The translations under genes were made by a program, and so were the position numbers. From Streptomyces djakartensis (lineage in GTDB: Bacteria > Actinomycetota > Actinomycetes > Streptomycetales > Streptomycetaceae): DNA of 64,000 bases. The notes under the pieces are model-generated. The model was not told the DNA's origin. It saw only the letters and a program-made list of their open reading frames with translations, and did no database searches. Numbering within the stretch: the first letter of the stretch is position 1; each line of letters opens with the position of its first letter. The DNA lies in contig NZ_BMWE01000018.1 in NCBI RefSeq assembly GCF_014651075.1, positions 62,001-126,000 on the forward strand, given 5' to 3'. Positions 15,454-22,884 of the stretch are shown piece after piece.

Positions 15454-15830
15454 TCATGCCTCCAAGATGGCTAAGTAAAGACAAACTCCTCTTGGGTTCA
15501 GTCAGATTGCAACGGCAAGGTTATGAAGTCGCGCAACAGGCTGAACTCCTTGACCTCGACCGCGCGTAGGAGCCTAGTGGCGACCACTGACATCTCGCCG
15601 CCGCAGCATGGAATCTGTCAGCCGTGCGCTGACGCTGCTTCGCCTCGGGTGTCCCCCGACAGCAGGCGCTCCTGGGCTTGTTGTGAGACGGCCGTGCTCC
15701 AGAGCTCGGGCCGTCTGTGGGCCGTCGAAGGGCGGCCCAGGGCGACCAACGACGACCACCAATGGCCCCTCGACAGAGAGCCAGCGCTGCAGCAACGTGG
15801 CTCACCTGAGGTCACCTCCGCGCTTCACCA
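15454..15830. other. Right end of the element, non-coding
   Basis: No gene is supported in this 377-bp stretch between the Shedu-like start and attR. It holds the promoter side of the Shedu-like gene and the arm-type repeat at 15708-15728. Short frames on both strands have no ribosome binding site or recognisable product. Confidence 0.6.
15708..15728 (+). repeat. Candidate integrase arm-type site (right)
   Basis: This is a 21-bp motif with two GGGCCGTC units 11 bp apart, identical to the left copy at 575-595 except for one base. It lies 102 bp before the attR core. Same orientation and pairing around the core support a recombination role. Confidence 0.45.
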
Positions 15831-15918
15831 CTTCCTCCGCAACAAGCGGCAGGAGTGGGAGGAGTACCGCTCGGAGGTCACGGCGTTCGAGCTGCGGAAG
15901 AACCTGCCGGCGTTGTAG
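15831..15918 (+). repeat. attR: right copy of the 88-bp boundary repeat (displaced gene end)
   Basis: This is a copy of the last 29 codons and stop of the glnA2-like gene, with no promoter, start or upstream coding sequence. It is presumably the original chromosomal 3' end left after integration, because it is followed by its own terminator. It shares 85 of 88 bases with 401-488, and homology fades at about 15941. Confidence 0.85.
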
Positions 15919-15954
15919 GGCAGGTCAGAGTGGGTTTCTCGTAGCAATACGCAC

Positions 15955-15984
15955 GGGGGCCGGCGGTCATGGACCGTCGGCCCC
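15955..15984 (+). terminator. Original terminator of the glnA2-like gene, now orphaned
   Basis: A hairpin with 13-bp arms (GGGGCCGGCGGTC paired with GACCGTCGGCCCC, one G-T pair) lies 37 bp after the displaced stop codon, at the same distance as the different hairpin at 525-557. Confidence 0.7.
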
Positions 15985-16148
15985 TTCACTTTCGGACGCC
16001 CCCTTGTCAGACAACGGCAGCGCACTGTACCGCCCTTCGTTCCTGAACGATCAAGATGTGCCGACATCCGCTCGGTATCCATCAAGGCGCAGATCTTCAC
16101 CGCAGCCTGCCTAGGCTTGCCAGGGGCAAGTCGTTCGGGGGCGAGATC

Positions 16149-17069
16149 ATGACCGGCACGGGGAACACTGACACGGGGAACACTGACACAGGAAATACAC
16201 CCCTCTGGCGTCAACCGGCGTTTTATTGGCCCGCGATATTTGCTCCCATTGCCGTGAGCATCATCGCAGCTGTGATCACGGGCGGATTCTCTTCTCTGCT
16301 CGATGCGCTGTTCGGCGATCAGCCTGATGTCGTTGTCTCCACAGACAGGGACAAGCCACATGTGGACCCGAGCAGTAGTCGCACCGGCCATGACGGAAAT
16401 CCTGAAGGCCACAGAAGTAAGGTGAATCAACAGACCATAAATGGCGAACTAGGCACAGCCGGGGTGAGTTTCGGGAGCGACGGAGACCTCTGCTCATCCG
16501 ATGCTTGGGTCTATTTCAAGCCCCCAGAGCACTTCCGAAGGAATCGGAAACTTCCGTACCCGGACTACACGACTGCGGCAGACGCCGACAGCACTGTGGC
16601 CCGACTGACGATCGAATCGAAGGGCGACAACGCAATTCAGATCTCGGAGATCAAATTGAAGATCGTCGACCGAGACAAGAATGTGTCCCCGAAGACGTCA
16701 ACCCATCTCGAGTTCTCTCCTTACATGAACTGTGCAGCCTCCGAAACACCTCGTGCCGACTTGACGGCCACTGCCACTCTTGACGGCCCCGGGAACCTGA
16801 GAAACACCTATCCGACAGCCGGTGAAAACAAGGGACTTCCTACCGTTCTCCACCAAGGGGACTTCTTCGAGATTCTGCTCACGGTTTCCACCACACATTG
16901 CGCATGCACCTGGATTCCGGTCATCCATTGGACCGCAGATGGAGAACGTCACACTACGGAACTGGAGGGAACTGGTACGACTTTCAGGACGGCTCCGACG
17001 AAAGGCCTGAAGACCGTGGTTTTTGAGCCGTTCTCTGAGGGTGACAGCTGGGTCCTTCCCGTGAACTGA
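16149..17069 (+). CDS. Single-pass membrane protein of unknown function, low GC
   Basis: A 306-residue protein. I chose ATG 16149; the frame extends to 16056 without a better start. The N-terminus has a short repeat, GNTDTGNTDTGNT, then a transmembrane segment at residues about 24-44 (FYWPAIFAPIAVSIIAAVITGG). The remaining part, presumably extracellular, has several Cys residues (DLCSSDAW, MNCAASE, THCACTW) that could form disulphides, and a beta-rich ending. GC is lower than in the neighbouring core genes. It sits just outside attR, so it is either an older island gene or chromosomal. No family is recognised. Confidence 0.7.
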   Translation: MTGTGNTDTGNTDTGNTPLWRQPAFYWPAIFAPIAVSIIAAVITGGFSSLLDALFGDQPDVVVSTDRDKPHVDPSSSRTGHDGNPEGHRSKVNQQTINGELGTAGVSFGSDGDLCSSDAWVYFKPPEHFRRNRKLPYPDYTTAADADSTVARLTIESKGDNAIQISEIKLKIVDRDKNVSPKTSTHLEFSPYMNCAASETPRADLTATATLDGPGNLRNTYPTAGENKGLPTVLHQGDFFEILLTVSTTHCACTWIPVIHWTADGERHTTELEGTGTTFRTAPTKGLKTVVFEPFSEGDSWVLPVN

Positions 17070-17104
17070 ATGGTCGCGGTCCGCCGGGGCTGACCGGACG
17101 CACA

Positions 17105-17145
17105 GGAGCGGCGGACCGCGGGGCTCACCCGCGAACCGCCGCTCC
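17105..17145. terminator. Bidirectional terminator hairpin
   Basis: Arms of 18 bp, beginning GGAGCGGCGG and ending CCGCCGCTCC, with two mismatches and a short loop. They lie between the convergent membrane-protein gene (stop 17069) and the MFS gene (stop 17168). Confidence 0.7.
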
Positions 17146-17167
17146 TCTCAGTGGGCCGGTGACGGCG

Positions 17168-18385
17168 TCAGTGGCGCACCGTCTCGGCCTCCTGCGGGAC
17201 ATGGCTCGCCACGATCCGCTCATGCCCGCCGGCCGGCAGCGCGCGCCGGTCGACCGCGTGGGCCAGCGACGCCACGCCCAGGCCGAGGACGGCCAGGGCC
17301 GCGCCGGCCAGGGCCGGGGAGGTGACCGAGAAGCCCGCGGCCAGGGCGAGGCCGCCGATCCAGGCGCCGCCGGCGTTGGCCAGGTTGAAGGCGGCCTGGT
17401 TGGCGGAGGAGGCCAGGGACGGGGCCGAGGAGGCCTTGTCCATGACCATCAGCTGGAGCGGGGAGCCGGTGGCGAAGGCCGCCATGCCGAGCAGGACGAC
17501 GGCGACGGCGGCGGTGAACTCGGTGCGCATCAGCAGCGGGAACACCGCAAGGACCGCCACGAGCGAGGTCAGGCCGCCGAACAGCGTGCCGCGCAGGGAG
17601 TGGTCGGCCAGGCGGCCGCCCAGCAGGTTGCCGGCGGTCGCGCCGACACCGAACAGGGCGAGCAGCAGGGTCACGCTGGCGTCGGCGTAGCCGGCGGCGT
17701 CCGTGAGCATCGGTGTGATGTAGCTGTACGCGGCGAAGAGGGCGCCGAAGCCCGCGACGGTCGTGCCGAGCGACAGCCAGACCGGGACGGAGCGCAGGGC
17801 GGCGAGTTCGCCGCGCAGGCCCCGCGCGGTGGCGTGCTCGTGGTCGTGCGGGATGAGGGACGCGAGCGCGGCGATCGCCGCCAGGCCGATGGCGCTGACG
17901 CCGAGGAAGGTCGCCCTCCAGCCGAGGTGCTGACCCATGAGGGTCGCGACCGGCACGCCCGCGACGTTCGCGACCGTCAGGCCGAGGAACATCAGCGAGA
18001 CCGAGCGCGCCTTGCGCTCGGGGGCGACCATGTTCGTGGCGACCACGGCGCCGACGCCGAAGAAGGCGCCGTGCGGCAGACCGCTCAGGAAGCGGGCCGC
18101 CAGCAGCCAGCCGTTGTCGGGCGCGAGGGCCGACAGCGCGTTGCCCGCGACGAACAGCCCCATCAGCCCCATCAGGACCGTGCGGCGGGACATCCTGGCG
18201 GTGACCGCGGCCAGCAGCGGGGCGCCGATGACGACGCCCAGCGCGTAGGCCGAGACCAGGTGGCCGGCGCTGGGTATCGAGATGTGCAGGTCGTCCGCGA
18301 CATCGGGCAGCAGCCCCATCATCACGAACTCGGTGGTGCCGATGCCGAAGGCGCCCACGGCGAGGGCGAGCAGGGCCAGGGGCAT
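17168..18385 (-). CDS. MFS transporter, DHA1/AraJ-like drug efflux type
   Basis: A 405-residue protein with twelve predicted membrane segments. The first begins LALLALAVGAFGIGTTEFVMMGLLP, the opening typical of the AraJ/arabinose-efflux-like DHA1 branch. Loop motif A-like ARMSRRTVLMG is between segments 2 and 3. I chose ATG 18385, with AGAGG upstream; the ATG at 18433 would lie inside an inverted repeat. Substrate cannot be inferred. It is preceded on the same strand by the EEP-family gene with an 85-bp gap that contains the candidate operator. Confidence 0.88.
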   Translation of the reverse strand: MPLALLALAVGAFGIGTTEFVMMGLLPDVADDLHISIPSAGHLVSAYALGVVIGAPLLAAVTARMSRRTVLMGLMGLFVAGNALSALAPDNGWLLAARFLSGLPHGAFFGVGAVVATNMVAPERKARSVSLMFLGLTVANVAGVPVATLMGQHLGWRATFLGVSAIGLAAIAALASLIPHDHEHATARGLRGELAALRSVPVWLSLGTTVAGFGALFAAYSYITPMLTDAAGYADASVTLLLALFGVGATAGNLLGGRLADHSLRGTLFGGLTSLVAVLAVFPLLMRTEFTAAVAVVLLGMAAFATGSPLQLMVMDKASSAPSLASSANQAAFNLANAGGAWIGGLALAAGFSVTSPALAGAALAVLGLGVASLAHAVDRRALPAGGHERIVASHVPQEAETVRH

Positions 18386-18416
18386 GAAGAACCTCTCGAG
18401 ACTTGCTTGGGGATTC

Positions 18417-18437
18417 GTACTTCGTATGTTCAAGTAC
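18417..18437. promoter_or_regulatory. Candidate operator before the MFS gene
   Basis: GTACTT and AAGTAC form six-base inverted arms around a nine-base spacer, 32 bp upstream of the preferred MFS start. The spot fits a repressor site for an efflux gene; the repressor is not encoded next door. Confidence 0.4.
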
Positions 18438-18470
18438 GGAACAAAGTCTCGCGGCCCGACTATTTCCCGC

Positions 18471-19520
18471 TCAGCCGCCTGTGGTGACCCTCACACGTGC
18501 CGCTATGGGCAGATGGTCGCTGCCGGTCCTCGGAAGGGTCCAGGAGCTCTCCGGCTTCAGCCCCTTGACCATGATCTGGTCGATGCGGGCCATCGGGAAC
18601 GACGCGGGCCAGCTGAACCCGAAGCCGCTGCCGGCCGCGCCCTGTGTGGAGCGCATCTGAGCGGTGACGGCGTTGAGCGCGCGGTCGTTCATCGTGCCGT
18701 TCAGGTCGCCGAGCAGGACGACGTTCCTCAGCGGTTCGCGGGCGATGGCCTCGCCCAGGAAGTCGGCGCTGCGGTCGCGCTGCCGGGCCGTGAACCCGGC
18801 CTCCATCTTCACGCGCACCGACGGCAGGTGGGCGACGTAGACCGCGACCTGCCCGGCCGGGGCGGTCACGGTGGCCCGCATCGCCCGCGTCCACCCCATG
18901 TCCAGGTCGACGCCGCGTACGCCGCTCAGCGGGTGCTTGCTCCACACGCCGACCGTGCCCTGCACCGAGTGGTACGGGTACGTCGACGCCAGCGCCTTCT
19001 CGTACGTGGGGACCGCTTCCTCCGTCAGCTCCTCCAGGGCCAGCACGTCCGCGCCCGAGGCGGCCACGTCGCGGGCGGTGCCCGCCGGGTCCTGATTCTC
19101 GGCGTTGACGTTGTGGGTGGCCACCGTGAGGTCGCCGCCGCCGGCGGTCTTGTCGGTGAGCTGGCCGCCGAAGAGGTTCAGCCAGACCACCGACGGCGCC
19201 AGCACGGCGATCAGCGCGGTCGCCGACCTGCGGACCAGGGCGAGCACGAGGAGCACCGGGACCAGCAGACCCAGCCAGGGCAGAAACGTCTCGGTGAGGC
19301 TGCCCAGGTTGCCGATCGCGTTGGGGATGTGCGAGTGCAGCACCATGATCACGGCCAGCAGCACCGCGCACGCGGCCACGAACATCCCGCGCCGCCAGAT
19401 CCGCGGGTCGCCCCGCCGGCCGCCGAGCAGCCGGTCGAACAGGCGCCGAAGCCGGTCTCCCCGTGGCTCGGGTCCCGAGCCGCCGTTGTCCGTCTCCGTC
19501 ATGTACGCCTGCTGCGCCAT
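18471..19520 (-). CDS. Membrane-anchored endonuclease/exonuclease/phosphatase-family protein
   Basis: A 349-residue protein. Residues about 46-115 hold three membrane segments; the C-terminal 220 residues form an EEP (DNase I-like) domain. Active-site motifs are visible: THNVNAEN, ALEELTEE (metal Glu), VYVAHLPS, GDLNGTMND (Asp/Asn pair), ARIDQIMV and GSDHLPI (catalytic His). The domain probably faces outside and may act as a phosphodiesterase or nuclease; substrate is unknown. The GTG start at 19520 is the ORF limit, and MTETDN seven residues in is an alternative. Confidence 0.85.
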   Translation of the reverse strand: MAQQAYMTETDNGGSGPEPRGDRLRRLFDRLLGGRRGDPRIWRRGMFVAACAVLLAVIMVLHSHIPNAIGNLGSLTETFLPWLGLLVPVLLVLALVRRSATALIAVLAPSVVWLNLFGGQLTDKTAGGGDLTVATHNVNAENQDPAGTARDVAASGADVLALEELTEEAVPTYEKALASTYPYHSVQGTVGVWSKHPLSGVRGVDLDMGWTRAMRATVTAPAGQVAVYVAHLPSVRVKMEAGFTARQRDRSADFLGEAIAREPLRNVVLLGDLNGTMNDRALNAVTAQMRSTQGAAGSGFGFSWPASFPMARIDQIMVKGLKPESSWTLPRTGSDHLPIAARVRVTTGG

Positions 19521-19898
19521 ACCGTCGCCTCACTGCCTGCCGTGCACACCATCGCCCCCCGTGTCCTACGACCCTAGGGGATGATCCGTTCCGTTACGCC
19601 GCCCCTCGACGGCCGTACGGGGGCGAGGACGATCGAGCCCGCGCGGCGAGTTCCGGCTGCGCCGGGGGTAAGCGCCCTCTGTGACAGAACGCGCACACTC
19701 ACCCGGGCCGTGGGCCCGGAACTGACGGGGCGTAGGCCTCAGGGGAGGGTGCCGGCGATCGCGCACAGCGCGCGCCCGGACCGGCCCGGACAGAACTCAC
19801 ACGGGCTCCCCTGGCCCTGGATGGCACGAGGTGCCACCATGGACGTGGTCCGGGGACGCCGTCAGGGCGCCTCGAGATGACGTGTAAGGAGCCGTGCA
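19521..19898. promoter_or_regulatory. Intergenic region upstream of panB
   Basis: A 378-bp divergent gap. It should hold promoters for panB and for the EEP gene on the other strand. I see an AAGGAG ribosome binding site just before the panB start and no other convincing element. The short frames here look like shadows. Confidence 0.5.
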
Positions 19899-20774
19899 AT
19901 GACGCAGCTTCCGGCTGCCCAGACCGCTCAGAAGAAGCCCTCCGACGGCGGCAGGGCCCTGTACGGCGGCAAGGGCACCCGCCGTATCACCGTGCGTGAC
20001 ATCGCCGCCGCCAAGGAGCGGGGCGAGAAGTGGCCCATGCTCACCGCGTACGACGCCATGACCGCGTCCGTCTTCGACGAGGCCGGGATCCCGGTCATGC
20101 TGGTCGGCGACTCGGCGGGCAACTGCCACCTCGGGTACGAGACGACCGTGCCCGTGACCCTCGACGAGATGACCATGCTGTCGGCGGCGGTCGTACGGGG
20201 CACCTCGCGCGCCCTGATCGTCGGCGACCTGCCCTTCGGCTCCTACCAGGAGGGTCCGGTGCAGGCGCTGCGCTCGGCGACCCGGCTGGTGAAGGAGGCG
20301 GGCGTGCAGGCCGTGAAGCTGGAGGGGGGCGAGCGGTCGCACGACCAGATCCGGCTGCTCGTCGAGTCCGGCATCCCGGTCATGGCGCACATCGGGCTGA
20401 CCCCGCAGTCCGTCAACGCGATGGGCTACCGGGTGCAGGGGCGGGGCGAGGAGGCGGCCCAGCAGCTGCTGCGCGACGCGAAGGCCGTGCAGGACGCGGG
20501 TGCGTTCGCCGTGGTGCTGGAGCTGGTTCCGGCGGAGCTGGCGGCCGAGGTGACGCGGGTGCTGCACATTCCGACGGTGGGCATCGGGGCCGGCCCCGAG
20601 ACGGACGCCCAGGTGCTGGTGTGGACCGACATGCTCGGTCTGACCGGCGGGCGGGTGCCGAAGTTCGTGAAGCAGTACGCGAATCTGCGTGAGGTCATGG
20701 GGGACGCGGTGAAGGCGTTCGCCAACGAGGTCGTCGGCGGTGCGTTCCCGCAGGAGGAGAACTCCGTGCACTAG
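19899..20774 (+). CDS. panB: 3-methyl-2-oxobutanoate hydroxymethyltransferase
   Basis: A 291-residue ketopantoate hydroxymethyltransferase, the first committed step to pantothenate: it adds a hydroxymethyl group from methylene-tetrahydrofolate to 2-oxoisovalerate in the cytosol. Family motifs are in order: KWPMLTAYDAMTASVFDEAG, MLVGDSAGNCHLGYETTVPVTLDEM, LIVGDLPFGSYQ, AVKLEGG, VMAHIGLTPQSVNAMGGY-like region (GYRVQGR), VLELVPAEL and TVGIGAGPETDAQVLVWTDMLGL. The roughly 25-residue N-terminal extension is common in Streptomyces. AAGGAG precedes ATG 19899. A strong terminator follows. Confidence 0.97.
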   Translation: MTQLPAAQTAQKKPSDGGRALYGGKGTRRITVRDIAAAKERGEKWPMLTAYDAMTASVFDEAGIPVMLVGDSAGNCHLGYETTVPVTLDEMTMLSAAVVRGTSRALIVGDLPFGSYQEGPVQALRSATRLVKEAGVQAVKLEGGERSHDQIRLLVESGIPVMAHIGLTPQSVNAMGYRVQGRGEEAAQQLLRDAKAVQDAGAFAVVLELVPAELAAEVTRVLHIPTVGIGAGPETDAQVLVWTDMLGLTGGRVPKFVKQYANLREVMGDAVKAFANEVVGGAFPQEENSVH

Positions 20775-20793
20775 GCCATTTCCCGCACCACAC

Positions 20794-20832
20794 GGACGGC
20801 CCGCCGATCTTCCCCCAGTCGGCGGGCCGTCC
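20794..20832 (+). terminator. panB terminator
   Basis: A perfect 14-bp stem (GGACGGCCCGCCGA with its complement at 20819-20832) with an 11-nt loop, followed by CCTTTTC. It begins 20 bp after the panB stop. Confidence 0.85.
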
Positions 20833-20912
20833 CCTTTTCGCGCCTGAGCCGGCGCCGCTCTCGCGGACGTGGTTCCTCGCCGTCGTGGTTCCTCAACTGA
20901 GGGTTGCGGTGC

Positions 20913-20952
20913 TCGTCGGCGGGTTGTCGGTGGCTTGTCGGTGATTTGTCGG
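20913..20952 (+). promoter_or_regulatory. Four heptamers at exact 11-bp period: SARP-type operator
   Basis: TCGTCGG at 20913, then TTGTCGG at 20924, 20935 and 20946: four direct repeats each 11 bp apart, ending 24 bp before the ABC transporter start. SARP/AfsR-family activators bind heptameric direct repeats with this period overlapping the -35 region. A BTAD-type regulator is encoded just downstream of the same operon. No ribosome binding site precedes the start, so a leaderless transcript is likely. Confidence 0.6.
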
Positions 20953-20975
20953 TGAGGGCTGCGACCGTCTGTCTC

Positions 20976-21995
20976 ATGACGCGAATCGACACACAAGCCG
21001 GCGGCGCCGCTGTCACCGTGCGGGGGCTGGTGAAGCACTACGGGGAGACCAAGGCACTGGACGGGGTCGACCTGGACGTGCGGGAGGGCACCGTGATGGG
21101 GGTGCTCGGGCCGAACGGGGCCGGGAAGACCACCCTGGTGCGGATCCTGTCCACGCTGCTGCAGGCCGACGCGGGACAGGCGGCCGTCGCCGGGTACGAC
21201 GTCGCACGGCAGCCGAGGCAGCTGCGGCGGGTGATAGGGCTCACCGGGCAGTACGCGTCCGTGGACGAGAAGCTGCCCGGCTGGGAGAACCTCTACATGA
21301 TCGGGCGGCTGCTCGACCTGCCCCGCAAGGAGGCCCGTGCGCGTGCGGACGAGCTGCTGGAGCGGTTCTCGCTGACGGAGGCCGCGAAGCGGCCGGCCGC
21401 CACCTACTCCGGCGGTATGCGGCGGCGGCTCGACCTGGCCGCCTCGATGATCGGCCGGCCGGCCGTCCTCTTCCTCGACGAGCCGACCACCGGGCTCGAC
21501 CCCCGTACCCGCAACGAGGTGTGGGACGAGGTCAAGGCCATGGTCGGGGACGGCGTGACCGTGCTGCTGACCACGCAGTACATGGAGGAGGCCGAGCAGC
21601 TCGCCTCCGAGCTGACCGTCGTGGACCGGGGCAAGGTCGTCGCTGACGGGAGGATCGACGAACTCAAGGCCAAGGTCGGCGGACGGACCCTGCGGATCCG
21701 GCCGGCCGAGGGCACGCACCTGCGGCCGCTCGCCGGGCACCTCGACGATCTCGGCATCACCGGGCTCGCGTCCACCACCGTGGACACCGGCACCGGCACC
21801 CTCCTGGTACCGATCCTCAGCGACGAGCAACTGACCGCCGTCGTGGGCGCTGTCACCGCCCGCGGCATCACGCTCGCCTCCATCACCACCGAACTGCCCA
21901 GCCTGGACGAGGTGTTCCTGTCGCTGACCGGTCACCGGGCCAGTGCCCCGCAGGACACCGTGCCCGCCGAGGACCGCGAGGAGGTCGCCGTATGA
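20976..21995 (+). CDS. DrrA-type ABC transporter ATP-binding protein
   Basis: A 339-residue ATPase of the daunorubicin-resistance (DrrA) class. Walker A GPNGAGKTT is at about 46-54, followed by the Q-loop region (GLTGQYASVDEKL), signature YSGGMRRRL, Walker B VLFLDEPTTGLD and TTQYMEEAEQL. The C-terminal 90 residues are the DrrA-like accessory domain ending in ELPSLDEVFLSLTGH. It energises export by the permease encoded next, to which it is coupled by an ATGA overlap. I chose ATG 20976; the upstream frame to 20904 runs through the operator repeats. Probably drug or metabolite efflux. Confidence 0.93.
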   Translation: MTRIDTQAGGAAVTVRGLVKHYGETKALDGVDLDVREGTVMGVLGPNGAGKTTLVRILSTLLQADAGQAAVAGYDVARQPRQLRRVIGLTGQYASVDEKLPGWENLYMIGRLLDLPRKEARARADELLERFSLTEAAKRPAATYSGGMRRRLDLAASMIGRPAVLFLDEPTTGLDPRTRNEVWDEVKAMVGDGVTVLLTTQYMEEAEQLASELTVVDRGKVVADGRIDELKAKVGGRTLRIRPAEGTHLRPLAGHLDDLGITGLASTTVDTGTGTLLVPILSDEQLTAVVGAVTARGITLASITTELPSLDEVFLSLTGHRASAPQDTVPAEDREEVAV

Positions 21996-22864
21996 GCTCC
22001 CACCCGTCGCCCACCACCACCCCGAACGAGGCGCTTCGCGCCGCCCCTGGAACCACCCTTTCCACCCCCGCCGCCACCGACGACGCCCGCATCACGCTGC
22101 GCGGGCACCTGCGGCACACCGGCGCGCTCGTCCGCCGCAACCTGCTGTGGATCCGCCAGGACCCGGAGTCGATGGCCGACGCGCTGCTGATGCCGGTCAT
22201 CTTCACCCTGCTGTTCGTGTTCGTGTTCGGCGGCTCCATCGGACAGGCACTGGGCGGCGGCCAGGACCAGTACGTGCAGTACGTGATCCCCGGCATGATC
22301 GCGATGATGAGCATGACGCTGTCCCAGGGCGTCGGCACCGGCTTCAGCCAGGACTTCAACTCCGGTGTCATGGACCGCTTCCGGTCCCTGCCCATCGGGC
22401 GCGGTTCGGTGCTGTTCGCGAAGATCTCGGTGGAACTGCTGCGGATGCTGTTCGCGACCGCCGTGCTGATGGTCGTGGCCGTCGCGGTCGGGTTCGAGAT
22501 CACGAACTGGCCCGGGCTGTTCGCGACCGTGGCGCTGTCCACGGCGTTCGCCTCGTCGATCATGTGGGTGTTCCTCACCCTGGGCGTGATCATGAAGAGC
22601 GCGCAGTCCGTGCAGGCGATGGGCTTCCTGGTGCTGTTCCCGCTCCAGTTCGGCTCGTCGATCTTCGCGCCGACGACGTCGATGCCGGGCTGGCTGCAGG
22701 CGTTCACCGACTACAACCCGCTGTCGACGCTGGCGGACGCGGCGCGCGGTCTGATGGTGGGCGGGCCGGTCGCGCACGACCTGTGGGTGACGCTCGGCTG
22801 GTCGGTGGCGATCACGGCGGTGATGGCGCCCGTCGCCATCCACAAGTTCCGGACCAAGAACTGA
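21992..22864 (+). CDS. ABC-2 type (DrrB-like) permease
   Basis: A 290-residue membrane subunit. After a soluble N-terminus of about 45 residues there are six membrane segments, starting at LLMPVIFTLLFVFVFGGSIG; the loop SQDFNSGVMDRFRSLPIGRG is the usual ABC-2 permease coupling motif, and the segment ending with DYNPLSTLADAARGLMVG is also diagnostic. Pairs with the ATPase encoded in the overlapping gene to form an exporter. The stop is 20 bp from the convergent stop of the large regulator. Confidence 0.93.
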   Translation: MSSHPSPTTTPNEALRAAPGTTLSTPAATDDARITLRGHLRHTGALVRRNLLWIRQDPESMADALLMPVIFTLLFVFVFGGSIGQALGGGQDQYVQYVIPGMIAMMSMTLSQGVGTGFSQDFNSGVMDRFRSLPIGRGSVLFAKISVELLRMLFATAVLMVVAVAVGFEITNWPGLFATVALSTAFASSIMWVFLTLGVIMKSAQSVQAMGFLVLFPLQFGSSIFAPTTSMPGWLQAFTDYNPLSTLADAARGLMVGGPVAHDLWVTLGWSVAITAVMAPVAIHKFRTKN

Positions 22865-22884
22865 CGAAGCGGGACCGGTCCGCG

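Larger units (their letters stand above)
401..15918. mobile_element. Actinomycete integrative and conjugative element (AICE) integrated in the 3' end of a glnA2-like gene
   Basis: About 15.4 kb bounded by 88-bp direct repeats. Gene content matches the AICE plan: tyrosine integrase and excisionase at the left end, prim-pol/helicase replication module, FtsK/SpoIIIE-type TraB, Spd-like small membrane proteins, DUF2637-, DUF6303- and DUF6284-like proteins, and a GntR/UTRA (KorSA-like) regulator. The core genes (1514-11902) run on the minus strand; the regulator and its partner run on plus. Low-GC cargo genes sit directly inside each end. No phage structural genes are present. Integration in a protein-coding gene rather than a tRNA gene is the unusual trait. 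Confidence 0.9.

Noticed and set aside
401..15918. Prophage instead of a conjugative element
   Set aside because: No capsid, tail, terminase or lysis genes; TraB, Spd-like and prim-pol genes fit an AICE.
1..16148. Integration at a tRNA gene
   Set aside because: No tRNA-like cloverleaf was found near either end; the duplicated segment is the end of a protein-coding gene.
17159..18487. 442-codon plus-strand open frame opposite the MFS gene
   Set aside because: GC-bias shadow; the minus strand encodes a clear twelve-segment transporter.
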